Source: Dichotomicrobium thermohalophilum
Lineage (GTDB): Bacteria; Pseudomonadota; Alphaproteobacteria; Rhizobiales; Rhodomicrobiaceae
Direction of reading: 5' to 3'
NCBI RefSeq assembly: GCF_003550175.1
Contig: NZ_QXDF01000002.1
Coordinates: forward strand, 62,001-126,000
Length of the DNA stretch: 64,000 nucleotides
Positions 45,863-56,026 of the stretch are shown piece by piece; positions within the stretch are counted from its first letter, which is position 1; every line of letters starts with the position of its first letter. A program made the position numbers and the translations under genes. A model generated the notes under the pieces. It did not search any database. It was not told where the DNA came from and saw only the letters and a program-made list of their open reading frames with translations.

Positions 45863-46432
45863 TCAGGCGGCGCGACGCTTCGGCAGATCGAGCACCGCCA
45901 TCATGAAGTTGCTGCCGTCCTCGATGGCCTCGCTCCAGATTGACAAGTAGGTCGGGACGCCCGGCTGGACGCGGCCGATGACATCGCCGTGCTCGAACTG
46001 CAGGGACGCCTCGAACTTCTTGGCGACGCGCTGCATCTTCCGGTTCTCCAGCAGGCAGTTCATGTAGAGCCGGTCGATGCCCCGATTTCGCGCTGAACGC
46101 ACCACACGCCCGAGCAGTTCGCTGCCGATGCCCTTGTTCTGGTAATCGGTCTCGACCGAAAACGCGGCCTCGGCCTCGCCGGACCAGTGATCGCCGATCC
46201 GGCGCAACTCGGCCGCGGCGCGCACCTCGCCGTTCACGACGAAGGCGTGGATGATGCTGTCCCAATCGCCAACGCGCGCGGCGTAGTCGCTGATGAACTG
46301 ATCATTGACCGGCATGCCGAAGCGAAGGCGCCGGGTTTCCTTATCCAGCCTCAGCAGGTGGTCACGGAACTTCTCTGTTTCCGTTGGCCAGAGCTTTCTG
46401 AACGTTCCTCCCCAGAAGTCAGACTCAGTCAT
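45863..46432 (-). CDS. GNAT family N-acetyltransferase
   Basis: Acetyltransferase of 189 residues. The CoA motif is in FSVETDYQNKGIGSELLGRV (about 88-107; Q-x2-G-x-G). RFGMPVNDQFISDYAARVGD near residue 37 and MNCLLENRKMQRVAKKF near 124 are typical of a group resembling the acetyltransferase domain of acyl-CoA synthetase/Pat proteins. The start is the ATG at 46432 (MTESDFWGG) after GGGAGAGG; a much longer frame from 46648 is rejected. Convergent with the GltS-like gene; the substrate is unknown. Confidence 0.86.
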   Translation of the reverse strand: MTESDFWGGTFRKLWPTETEKFRDHLLRLDKETRRLRFGMPVNDQFISDYAARVGDWDSIIHAFVVNGEVRAAAELRRIGDHWSGEAEAAFSVETDYQNKGIGSELLGRVVRSARNRGIDRLYMNCLLENRKMQRVAKKFEASLQFEHGDVIGRVQPGVPTYLSIWSEAIEDGSNFMMAVLDLPKRRAA

Positions 46433-47571
46433 GAGAACCTCTCCCGGGTTGCGTTGCGTCATGGCAGAAACCGGGCGGCGCCCGGCTTTGCTGCGCTGCA
46501 GCATACACTGGGGAATGTGGCCTCGGTAAGACCCCTTAGCCACCGATTCAGGGGTGCGCGAGCGCATGACTGGCATGCCGGAACGGGAGAGCTTAGTCGG
46601 GCACCGGACACATGGAATGCGCTCCGCGTCGCCACAAGCGGCTTTCAATCAGTGGTTAATTCATGAAGGGGGAGAGGTGGCCGGATCCCGATGGGGGTAA
46701 GGATCCGGCCGTTTTGGGCACTAGAGAGGGAGAGGACTGGGCTATGAAAACGCCAGATGATCAGTCCGGCGCATTCTTGCCTTGTCCCAAACGCGGTACT
46801 TCTACGCTACGCACACGGTACTAAACCGTATGTTCGCACCCTTTGGACCCGGACATCCTTATCGTGAATGCCCTGATCCGCAGGGTCTGAACCAACCGGT
46901 GTGGAGACGTCGGGCAATGGTGACTGGCCGAAGGGAACGATCCGGCCATGAAAAACAATGCGGCGCCTGAATGTTTCAGGTGTAAAGACCGGCAAGTGTC
47001 CCTCAACATCTGCGCGGTCTCTGTTATCCCCGAACTCCTTTGGTGCCGATTGTCAATCTCGACCTCCCGCGTGCACGAGAGGATGTTTTTGCCCGTCGCG
47101 ACCACAAACCAGTTGTGTCGTTCAGATGTCTGCACCTTATACGCGCATTATTACGCTTGCAAGCAAAAAATTATGCAACCTTTGATTGTTTGCCGCAGCC
47201 GATGGCCGGGTTTCCCCGTGTCCGGCGGACTCTCCGCGGGGTGACGTGCCGGCGGCATCTTTCGCGCACAGGTTGTGCGGATGTGCCAAAAAGCCTGCAG
47301 CGATACCACCTTCGTCAAACAGGCGCTTGGAATCGCCGCGATTTCACATACTTGAGCGATAGCGAAGGCCCGGGCGGACACCACGCTTGGAAATACCGGC
47401 AGGGCAGCTTAAATCCGCGAGCAGCGTGATGAGGCCGGCGCGGGCCGCTGACAGCCTTGTTGAAAACTCTGTGGACGCCATGCGCGGCATCCCTCGTCGC
47501 AACGTGTGGTGGCTGGATCCAACTCGCTCTGACCGGGCGGTCTTTCAGTTTCGGGAGGCTTTCGCAGCAGG
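46433..47571. other. 1.1 kb stretch without a convincing gene
   Basis: Only short overlapping frames on both strands, all under 160 residues, with unusual Cys, His and Ser content. By eye the part from about 46780 to 47200 is less GC-rich than the flanks. It includes a terminator-like hairpin at 46679. A 53-codon frame starts at 46663 (MKGERWPDPDGG) and a 98-codon frame at 46948 (MKNNAAPECFRC); neither resembles a known protein. It may be a decayed gene, a long promoter region or the site of a non-coding RNA. Confidence 0.5.
46679..46715 (+). terminator. terminator-like hairpin in the gene-poor region
   Basis: GGCCGGATCC and GGATCCGGCC form a perfect ten-pair stem with a 12-base loop, followed by GTTTT. 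It points along the plus strand although no gene precedes it on that strand. Confidence 0.55.
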
Positions 47572-48546
47572 ATGATCTACGTGCAGCTCGCCGGTGGTCT
47601 CGTCTTGCTCGTCGTCTTTGGCGACGTCCTTGTGCGCGGTGCCGCAGACATTTCCTACCGCCTCGGCATCCCGCCGCTGATCGTTGGCCTCACGGTTGTC
47701 GCTTTCGGTACTTCGGCCCCGGAACTGGTGGTTTCGGTCAAGGCGGCGCTTGATGACCTGCCCGGCATCGCGATCGGTAACGTCGTGGGCAGCAACATTG
47801 CCAACGTCCTGCTGGTCCTGGGCCTGCCCGCGATCATCAGCGCAACGCGCTGCGACCATCACGCGCTCGACCGCAACACCTACATCGTGCTGGGCACGAG
47901 CATCCTCTTCACCGTCCTTTGTTTCCTGACGCCGATGACCTTCTGGGACGGCGCGCTCCTGTTCGGCCTGCTGATCGCCTTTCTGTGGCTCTCCGCGCGC
48001 CGGGCGATGCGCAGCCGGGCAGATGGGAGCCTCGTTCCGATCGACGATGATGTCGAGCCGCTGGCGGGACCTATCTGGGTGTCCATTGGCGCGCTTGTTC
48101 TCGGGCTGGTCGGCCTGCCGGTTGCCGCGCATCTGACGGTCGATGGCGCGGCCTCTGTCGCGCGTGTCTGGGGGGTCTCCGACGCGGTGATCGGCCTCAC
48201 CGTCGTGGCGATCGGCACCTCGCTGCCCGAATTGGCTACGACGGTCATTGCCGCGATTCGCCAACACGGGGCGCTGGCGCTCGGCAACGTGCTGGGCAGC
48301 AACCTGTTCAACATGCTGGCCATCATCGGCATTACAGCTATGGTCACGCCGATCGAAATCCCGGCCGAGATTTTGCGGCTGGATATCTGGGTCATGCTGG
48401 CGGCGACCGTGATTCTGGTGCCCTTCGTGGTCTGGGAGGTGCCCATCGGTCGTATAGCGGGTATCGCGTTCCTTGTGGCCTATGTCGCCTATATCGGCTT
48501 TCTGCTCAGCCCGGGCGCGCAGGCCGGTCTGGCGGTTGTGCAATAG
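47572..48546 (+). CDS. calcium/sodium antiporter (CaCA family, YrbG-like)
   Basis: Inner-membrane cation exchanger of 324 residues with about ten helices in two inverted halves. The alpha-1 repeat reads FGTSAPELVVSVKAALDD then GNVVGSNIANVLLVLG (about 44-83). The alpha-2 repeat reads IGTSLPELATTVIAAI then GNVLGSNLFNMLAIIG (about 214-250). Both acidic residues that bind calcium are present. The start is the ATG at 47572. The cytoplasmic loop (about 140-165) is short, as in bacterial members. Confidence 0.94.
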   Translation: MIYVQLAGGLVLLVVFGDVLVRGAADISYRLGIPPLIVGLTVVAFGTSAPELVVSVKAALDDLPGIAIGNVVGSNIANVLLVLGLPAIISATRCDHHALDRNTYIVLGTSILFTVLCFLTPMTFWDGALLFGLLIAFLWLSARRAMRSRADGSLVPIDDDVEPLAGPIWVSIGALVLGLVGLPVAAHLTVDGAASVARVWGVSDAVIGLTVVAIGTSLPELATTVIAAIRQHGALALGNVLGSNLFNMLAIIGITAMVTPIEIPAEILRLDIWVMLAATVILVPFVVWEVPIGRIAGIAFLVAYVAYIGFLLSPGAQAGLAVVQ

Positions 48547-48594
48547 GCCCGCCGCACGACCCGGGAACGCCAGTCGACAGATGCAGCAGTTTCG

Positions 48595-49329
48595 ATGACC
48601 GATCACAGTCCGCCCATCGCTCTCGTGACTGGCGCCGCCAAGCGTATCGGCCGCTCCGTTGCGCGTCGGCTCGTCGAGGAGGGCTGGGCGATCGGCCTGC
48701 ATTACAATCGCTCGCGCCATGAGGCTGAGAGCTTCGCCGAGGAGCTACGCGCGCTGGGTGCCCGCGTTGCACCGCTGAAGGCAGACCTGAGCGATTACGA
48801 CGAGACGCGGCGTCTCGTGCCGGCCTGTGCCGAGGCGCTCGGCCCGCCCGACTGTCTCGTCAACAACGCGTCGATCTTCGAGCGCGATTCGGTCCGTGAC
48901 TTCACGGCGGAGAGCTGGGCCGCGCATCAGAACACCAACCTCCGCGCGCCGGTCATGCTCGCCCAGGCCTTCGACAAGGCGCTGCCCGCCGGGCAGGACG
49001 GCAACATCATCAATATCATCGACCAGCGCGTGCTGCGGCTCACGCCAACCTTCTTCTCCTACACGCTCAGCAAGTCCGCGCTCTGGACCGCCACGCGCAC
49101 CATGGCTCAGGCGCTCGCGCCGCGCATCCGCGTCAACGCCATCGCGCCCGGGCCGGTCCTGCCCAACCATTACCAGACAGAGGCCGATTTCGCGCGCGAG
49201 TGGGAGTCAACACTGTTGCGCCATGGCGCAAAGCCCGAAGAGATCGCCGATGCCGTCGTCTTCCTCCTGCGCGCGCGCTCAGTGACCGGCCAGATGATCA
49301 CCCTGGACGGGGGCGAACATCTCCAGTGA
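48595..49329 (+). CDS. SDR family oxidoreductase, pteridine reductase-like
   Basis: Short-chain dehydrogenase of 244 residues with the motif TGAAKRIG (about 12-19) characteristic of pteridine reductases (PTR1, FolM). The usual catalytic Ser is replaced by D143 in NIIDQRV, with Y156 and K160 following. The spacing of 13 and 4 residues is the same as D181, Y194, K198 in Leishmania PTR1. Arg at the end of the second strand (HYNRSR) suggests NADPH. It probably reduces dihydropterins or dihydrofolate. It lies 48 bases after the antiporter. Confidence 0.88.
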   Translation: MTDHSPPIALVTGAAKRIGRSVARRLVEEGWAIGLHYNRSRHEAESFAEELRALGARVAPLKADLSDYDETRRLVPACAEALGPPDCLVNNASIFERDSVRDFTAESWAAHQNTNLRAPVMLAQAFDKALPAGQDGNIINIIDQRVLRLTPTFFSYTLSKSALWTATRTMAQALAPRIRVNAIAPGPVLPNHYQTEADFAREWESTLLRHGAKPEEIADAVVFLLRARSVTGQMITLDGGEHLQ

Positions 49330-49399
49330 CGTGATTGTCCTGCGCAGCACTCGCCTGCTATAGCCTTCGCAACAGCGTTAACAACGGGGACGCCGGCTC

Positions 49400-50278
<879 letters not shown>

Positions 50279-50301
50279 CCACCTCAGAACCGGAGATCGC
50301 G

Positions 50302-50849
50302 ATGACGACCCACCGAGCGAATGACGACCTCAAGGCGCTGGTGCGCACGATTCCCGACTTCCCGAAACCCGGCATCATGTTCCGGGACATCACGACCTTT
50401 TCCAGAATGCGCAGGGCTTCAAGAGCAGCATCGAGCGGCTCGCTGCGCCCTATCTGGATGCCGGTATCGAGGCGGTCGCGGGCATTGAGGCGCGCGGCTT
50501 CATCCTGGGTGGCGCAATGGCCGATCGGCTGAACACCGGCTTCATCCCGATCCGCAAGAAGGGCAAGCTCCCGGCCAAGGCGATCGGCGAGGAATACGAG
50601 CTTGAGTACGGCGTCGATGCGGTCGAACTTCACGAGGACGCGATCCGGCCCGGCGAGAAGATCCTCCTGGTCGACGACCTGATCGCCACGGGCGGGACGG
50701 CGGCCGCCGCGGCGCGGCTGATCGAGAAGGCGGGCGGCACGGTCGCGGGCGCGGCGTTCATCATTGATCTCCCGGATCTGGGCGGGTGCCGGCGGCTGGG
50801 CAAACAGGGCGTGAAATGCCACACCCTGATGGAATTCGAGGGCGACTAA
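50302..50849 (+). pseudogene. apt: adenine phosphoribosyltransferase, frameshifted
   Basis: The N-terminal frame from the ATG at 50302 encodes [20 protein letters not shown] and then leaves the family at about 50400. The matching continuation [18 protein letters not shown] starts at 50403 in another frame and runs to the stop at 50849, including the PRPP motif LLVDDLIATGGTAAAAARL. One base is missing in ACCTTTTCC; restoring a C gives ITTLFQNAQG. No canonical slippery heptamer is present. Position between mtnP and mtnA fits an adenine salvage role. A sequencing error, a real loss, or translation of only the C-terminal part from 50517 are all possible. Confidence 0.88.
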
Positions 50850-50850
50850 G

Positions 50851-51963
<1,113 letters not shown>

Positions 51964-52042
51964 CCAAAATACTTCTTCGAAAAATCTGCGGACAACCTGG
52001 GCGCGTAAACATAACAGTTCGTAACCACGCTCAGGAGAAATC

Positions 52043-52195
52043 ATGTGGTTTGAATTTGCTCTGCCTCCGCTTGCGGCGACAACTTTCTTCGCCATCATTC
52101 TGCTTAGCGCTGTCGAGCTTGTGCGTCACCGGACGGCGCGCAACGCGGAGGCGCAGGCCGCGCTCAAGCGGAAAACGATGCAGCAGTCCCGCTAA
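52043..52195 (+). CDS. small membrane protein (50 residues)
   Basis: MWFEFALPPLAATTFFAIIL is followed by LLSAVELVRHRTARN and a basic, Gln-rich tail: one membrane helix with a cytoplasmic helical end. The ATG is preceded by AGGAGAAATC, a near-perfect ribosome site, and an intrinsic terminator follows the stop by about 30 bases, so it looks like a real monocistronic small gene. No family is recognised. Confidence 0.65.
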   Translation: MWFEFALPPLAATTFFAIILLSAVELVRHRTARNAEAQAALKRKTMQQSR

Positions 52196-52223
52196 GCTTT
52201 TGCGGGCATAGACCAGCGATCAT

Positions 52224-52255
52224 GGCCGGCGCGGGCGTCTCGCTCCGGCCTTTTT
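52224..52255 (+). terminator. intrinsic terminator after the 50-residue gene
   Basis: GGCCGG and CCGGCC form a six-pair stem with a 15-base loop, followed by five T. It ends the short transcript, and perhaps the mtn operon. Confidence 0.75.
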
Positions 52256-52277
52256 CATGCGAGCCGCCTGCACGCGC

Positions 52278-53231
52278 TTATTCCGTCAGGTGATCCGCGA
52301 GCGCGCTCGCGCTGTGAAAGGCGGCTTCCACGCCCCCGCCGACGCACCAGTCGCCGCAGGCGGCCAAGCCGACCTCCGGCGCAAAAATGCAGCCGTCCGG
52401 CAAGCCCGCATGCGCGTGAGCGTAGCGCCAGCGATGGGTTGTCGCGTAGGCCGCCGCGCCCGCGTCAATCCCGGTGATCCGCGTAAAAGCGTCCGCCAGA
52501 AGCGGCTGCACAGCCTCCGGCGGTTCGTCGATCCGCGGCTCCGACCAGTCGCTGCGCGCATGGATCACAAAAGCCGCGCCGTCGCCGGTTCGCCCCGGCT
52601 TGGCCGAGTTGCGGATGATCGAAGCGATGATCGGGTGATCGACCTCCGCTACGTCCCAGCCTGGTTCCGGCGCCTGCGTAAAGCCGAGCATAGTCGTGAA
52701 CCCGCCGGTCATGTGATCCGGCGCAAGCGCGACCGGCGCCAAATCGCCGAACAGAGCCGCGGTCTGCGGCCCCGGCGCGGTGCTGACAATCCAGTCAAAA
52801 CGGCCCAGCGCGTTGCCGTCGCTGTCGTGCAACTCATGCGGTTTTTGGATCGGCGCGATCTGAACCTGCGTTCGCAGCGGCGTGTCTTCGGCGAGGGTCT
52901 TGCACAGCGCGTTCATCGCGGGCACCGTGACGAAGCGTTCCTGATCCACAGCGTGCGCGGTCTCGTCCGCTGTGAGCCGCACAAAGCGCCCTCGCCACCG
53001 CGCAACCAGCCCGCTCTTGATACGCGGGGCGAGAAACGCGCGGAAGCCCGCGCTCTCGGCGAAGAAATACGGCGCGCCGTGGTCGAACGCGAAGCCCTCC
53101 GTGCGCCGGGTCGCCATGCGGCCACCCGCACCGCGCGATTTCTCGAAGAGCGTGACGGCGTGCCCCGCTTCGTGGAGCCGCCGGGCGACCATGACGCCCG
53201 CCAGCCCTGCACCGATGATCGCAATATCCAA
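52278..53231 (-). CDS. renalase-like NAD(P)/FAD-dependent oxidoreductase
   Basis: Flavoprotein of 317 residues. The dinucleotide motif IAIIGAGLAGVMVARRL (about 3-19) and EKSRGAGGRMATRR (about 30-43) place it with renalase-like enzymes, some of which oxidise isomeric forms of NAD(P)H. FDHGAPYFFAES and, near the end, GLAACGDWCVGGGVEAAFHS are family phrases, the latter being the second FAD contact. The start ATG is at 53231. It lies ten bases after the DUF3429 gene on the same strand and is probably co-transcribed. Confidence 0.85.
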   Translation of the reverse strand: MDIAIIGAGLAGVMVARRLHEAGHAVTLFEKSRGAGGRMATRRTEGFAFDHGAPYFFAESAGFRAFLAPRIKSGLVARWRGRFVRLTADETAHAVDQERFVTVPAMNALCKTLAEDTPLRTQVQIAPIQKPHELHDSDGNALGRFDWIVSTAPGPQTAALFGDLAPVALAPDHMTGGFTTMLGFTQAPEPGWDVAEVDHPIIASIIRNSAKPGRTGDGAAFVIHARSDWSEPRIDEPPEAVQPLLADAFTRITGIDAGAAAYATTHRWRYAHAHAGLPDGCIFAPEVGLAACGDWCVGGGVEAAFHSASALADHLTE

Positions 53232-53241
53232 CTGCGCCTCC

Positions 53242-53673
53242 TCAGGCCATCAGTAGCAATACGATCAGCGCGGCAATAACGATCGCCGTGATCGCCGCGC
53301 GCAGTTGATAGAACCACGCTTCATGCCCGCCCGCGCGCCACACCGTGTGGTCGATCGCGAACAGAGCGGCGAAAACCGCAATCAGCAGCAACAGCGCCAG
53401 CCGAAGCGATGGCAGCAGCAGAGTGGCCCAGGCGGCCAACGCGCAGATATTGCTGGAGATGAACAGATTCAGCGGCAGCGCGGCATTGCGGTACAGGAAA
53501 AGGCCCCAATGGATACCGGAAACGAAGCTGGCGATCACCGCGCCGTAGCCCAGCACGGCCTGCCAGATCGACGCGGTCGCCTCTGCAGGCGCAAAAGGCA
53601 GCGCCACGACCGCCGCGATGAAGGGCAGCGCGCCCGCGAAGGTCAGGATGCGCGCCAGAACCCGCTCGTTCAT
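53242..53673 (-). CDS. DUF3429 membrane protein
   Basis: Integral membrane protein of 143 residues with four to five helices. The phrase GYGAVIASFVSGIHWGLFLY (about 43-62) is the signature of DUF3429, whose function is unknown. The ATG at 53673 follows GAGGGAG; a longer frame from 53808 runs into the infC leader and is rejected. It probably forms an operon with the renalase-like gene. It is divergent from infC. Confidence 0.85.
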   Translation of the reverse strand: MNERVLARILTFAGALPFIAAVVALPFAPAEATASIWQAVLGYGAVIASFVSGIHWGLFLYRNAALPLNLFISSNICALAAWATLLLPSLRLALLLLIAVFAALFAIDHTVWRAGGHEAWFYQLRAAITAIVIAALIVLLLMA

Positions 53674-53820
53674 GATGCTCCCTCGCACAGATGCGCCCGC
53701 ACGCTGTTGTACTTGGCTAACAGCGCCGGGTGGATTTTCCAGCGCTGGCCTCGAGCGCGCGGCTCTTATCTTGTTTCGTTGCAGGCTTGGTTCTATAAAT
53801 AGACTCAAAGTGCGATGAAA

Positions 53821-53845
53821 CCCGTCTTTTCTCGTGAAAGGCGGG
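53821..53845 (+). promoter_or_regulatory. hairpin in the infC leader
   Basis: CCCGTCTTT pairs with AAAGGCGGG (nine pairs, one G-U) around a seven-base loop, 45 bases before the infC start. There is no T tract, so it is not a terminator. It may take part in control of infC translation. Confidence 0.45.
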
Positions 53846-53889
53846 AGGATGCATTTGTTCTCGTTTCAGCAACAGAGGAGATACCAACC

Positions 53890-54429
53890 ATAGCACGCCG
53901 ACCATTCAAGCGGCCCGCGCAGCGGGAAGAGGGGCCGCGCATAAACGACGCGATTACAGCTCGTCAGGTCCAACTGATCGACGAGGAAGGGCAGAACCAC
54001 GGTGTGGTCGATCTGCAGGAGGCGTTGGACCGCGCGGCAGAGGCCGGCCTTGATCTTGTGGAGGTTTCGGGTCAAGCCGAGACTCCGGTCTGCAAGATCA
54101 TGGACTACGGCAAATACAAGTATCAGGCGCAGAAGAAGGCCGCCGAAGCCCGCAAGAAAACCAAGACCGTCGATGTGAAGGAAATCAAGATGCGCCCGAA
54201 CATCGACGCGCATGACTACGAAGTGAAGATGCGCAACATGCGGCGTTTCTTCGAGGCGGGCGACAAGGTCAAGGTGACGCTGCGCTTCCGCGGACGCGAA
54301 ATGGCCCACCAGCAAATCGGCATGGACCTGCTGCACAAGGTGCGCGACGACACCGAGGATTTCGCCAAGGTCGAACTTGAGCCGAAGCTCGAAGGCCGGC
54401 AGATGATCATGGTCCTGGCGCCGCGCTGA
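53890..54429 (+). CDS. infC: translation initiation factor IF-3, AUA start
   Basis: Binds the 30S subunit and rejects wrong start codons. Two domains are joined by a Lys-rich linker: N-domain GPRINDAI ... [20 protein letters not shown]; linker [21 protein letters not shown]-domain [20 protein letters not shown] and [14 protein letters not shown]; end MIMVLAPR. The likely start is the ATA at 53890 ([11 protein letters not shown]), with AGGAG nine bases upstream. This gives the usual 179 residues. A conventional ATG at 53815 would add 25 residues unknown in the family. A rare start codon is the basis of IF-3 self-control in E. coli (AUU). Confidence 0.93.
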   Translation: MARRPFKRPAQREEGPRINDAITARQVQLIDEEGQNHGVVDLQEALDRAAEAGLDLVEVSGQAETPVCKIMDYGKYKYQAQKKAAEARKKTKTVDVKEIKMRPNIDAHDYEVKMRNMRRFFEAGDKVKVTLRFRGREMAHQQIGMDLLHKVRDDTEDFAKVELEPKLEGRQMIMVLAPR

Positions 54430-54442
54430 GCCGCGCGCAGGA

Positions 54443-55978
54443 TCACTCGCCCGAAAACAGTTCTGCGTACTGGTCGCGTAGTTCGTTTTTCTGCACCTTG
54501 CCCATCGCGTTGCGGGGCAGGACATCCACGAAAATCACGCGTTTGGGGACCTTGAACTTCGCAAGCCGTGCGGCCAGCGTCCCAATAATGTCGGCCTCGC
54601 TCGGCGGCGTACCCTCGCCGCGCGTGGCGACCGCCACAACACCTTCGCCGAAATCGGGATGGGGCACGCCGATCACGGCTGATTCGCCGATGCCTTCCAG
54701 GCCGTCCAGCTCGCGCTCGACTTCCTTGGGGTAGATGTTCAGGCCCCCGCTGATGATCATGTCCTTCTCCCGGCCCACGATCGAAAGGCGCCCGTCCTCG
54801 GAGAGCACGCCCTGATCGCCCGTGATGAAGAAGCCGTCGGCGCGGAACTCCTCGGCGGTCTTTTGCGGGCGGCGCCAGTAACCCTTGAAGATGTTGGGTC
54901 CCTTCACCTCGACCATGCCGATCTCACCGGCGGGCAGCACATGGCCATCCTTGTCCGTTACGCGCACGCTCACGCCCGGAAGGGGATAGCCGACCGTGCC
55001 GGGGATACGCTCACCATCATAAGGGTTCGAGCAGATCATGCCGGCTTCGGTCATGCCGTAGCGTTCCAGGATCTTGTGGCCGGTGCGCGCCTCGAAGGCC
55101 TCGTGCGTCGCGGCGAGCAGCGGTGCCGAACCCGCCGTGAACAGGCGCATATGCGCGGTCAGTTCCCGGTTGAGCTCGGGCCGCTCCAGCAGGCGCGTGT
55201 AATGCGTCGGCACGCCCATCATCACAGTCGCGCGTGGCAGTGCCGCGATAATCTGGTCAAAGTCCGGCTTCGGCAGCCAGATCATTGGCGATCCATTGTA
55301 GAGGGCGGTGCCCATCGCCACGAAAAGCCCGTGGACGTGATAGATCGGCAGGATATGCAGCAGCACATCGCCGGGCTGAAAGTGCCAGACCTCCCACAGC
55401 GCGTGAATGTTCGTGCTGACATTTCCATGGGTGATCATCGCGCCTTTCGGCTGGCCGGTCGTGCCAGAGGTGTAGATGATACAGGCGGTATCATCCGCGC
55501 TGCGCGGCTCCGTGCCCGCCTCGGTTGGCTCGACATCGGCCTTGTCGGCCAGCGAGCCTTGGCCGGCGCTGTCCAGCGTCTCAACGGCCTTCACGCCGTA
55601 CTCCCCGGCCATCTGCCGGATCGGCTCGTGCTTGTCGGGTGGCACGACGACGAGGCTCGGCTCGGCATCAGACATGAAATAGGCCATTTCGGCGAGCGTA
55701 TAGGCCGTATTCAGCGGGTTGCCGATCGCGCCAATCTTTAGCACCGCAAGGAACAGGGCCACATTGGCGATCGACTTCTCGACCTGGATGGACACGCGGT
55801 CGCCCGGCTGCACGCCCAGATTGCGCAGCGCGTTCGCGTACTGGTTCGTCAGTCCCACCAATTCGGCATAGGTCATCCGAAAGGCCGGAGCGTCAGCCGT
55901 CGCGGGCTGATCGAAGGCCAGCGCATCACTTTCGGGAAAGCGGCGGGCCAGGATGTCGTAAAGATTCTCGTTGGGCAT
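54443..55978 (-). CDS. matB: malonyl-CoA synthetase
   Basis: ATP-dependent acyl-CoA ligase of 511 residues that activates malonate. The AMP-forming core is clear: IIYTSGTTGQPKGAMITHGN (about 168), the family phrase LERYGMTEAGMICSNPYDGE (about 306), GDQGVLSEDGRLSIVGREKD (about 405) and the catalytic Lys in PRNAMGKVQKNEL near the end. ILERYGMTE-x-SNPYDGER is specific to MatB. It is next to a GntR regulator and divergent from the transporter and malonyl-CoA decarboxylase, completing a malonate-degrading set. The start is the ATG at 55978. Confidence 0.93.
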   Translation of the reverse strand: MPNENLYDILARRFPESDALAFDQPATADAPAFRMTYAELVGLTNQYANALRNLGVQPGDRVSIQVEKSIANVALFLAVLKIGAIGNPLNTAYTLAEMAYFMSDAEPSLVVVPPDKHEPIRQMAGEYGVKAVETLDSAGQGSLADKADVEPTEAGTEPRSADDTACIIYTSGTTGQPKGAMITHGNVSTNIHALWEVWHFQPGDVLLHILPIYHVHGLFVAMGTALYNGSPMIWLPKPDFDQIIAALPRATVMMGVPTHYTRLLERPELNRELTAHMRLFTAGSAPLLAATHEAFEARTGHKILERYGMTEAGMICSNPYDGERIPGTVGYPLPGVSVRVTDKDGHVLPAGEIGMVEVKGPNIFKGYWRRPQKTAEEFRADGFFITGDQGVLSEDGRLSIVGREKDMIISGGLNIYPKEVERELDGLEGIGESAVIGVPHPDFGEGVVAVATRGEGTPPSEADIIGTLAARLAKFKVPKRVIFVDVLPRNAMGKVQKNELRDQYAELFSGE

Positions 55979-56026
55979 TCGCTGGCGTTGTCCTCGGTTC
56001 TTGTCTTGTTGGTCGGCTTGCCCAGC

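Noticed and set aside
45051..46265. Minus-strand frame of 404 codons across the GltS-like and GNAT genes
   Set aside because: Overlaps two better-supported genes and shows no family similarity.
47545..48720. Minus-strand frame of 391 codons opposite the Ca/Na antiporter
   Set aside because: Antisense of a membrane protein with both alpha repeats intact.
53815..53889. ATG start giving a 25-residue extension of IF-3
   Set aside because: Weak ribosome site and no counterpart in the family; the ATA start with AGGAG fits better.
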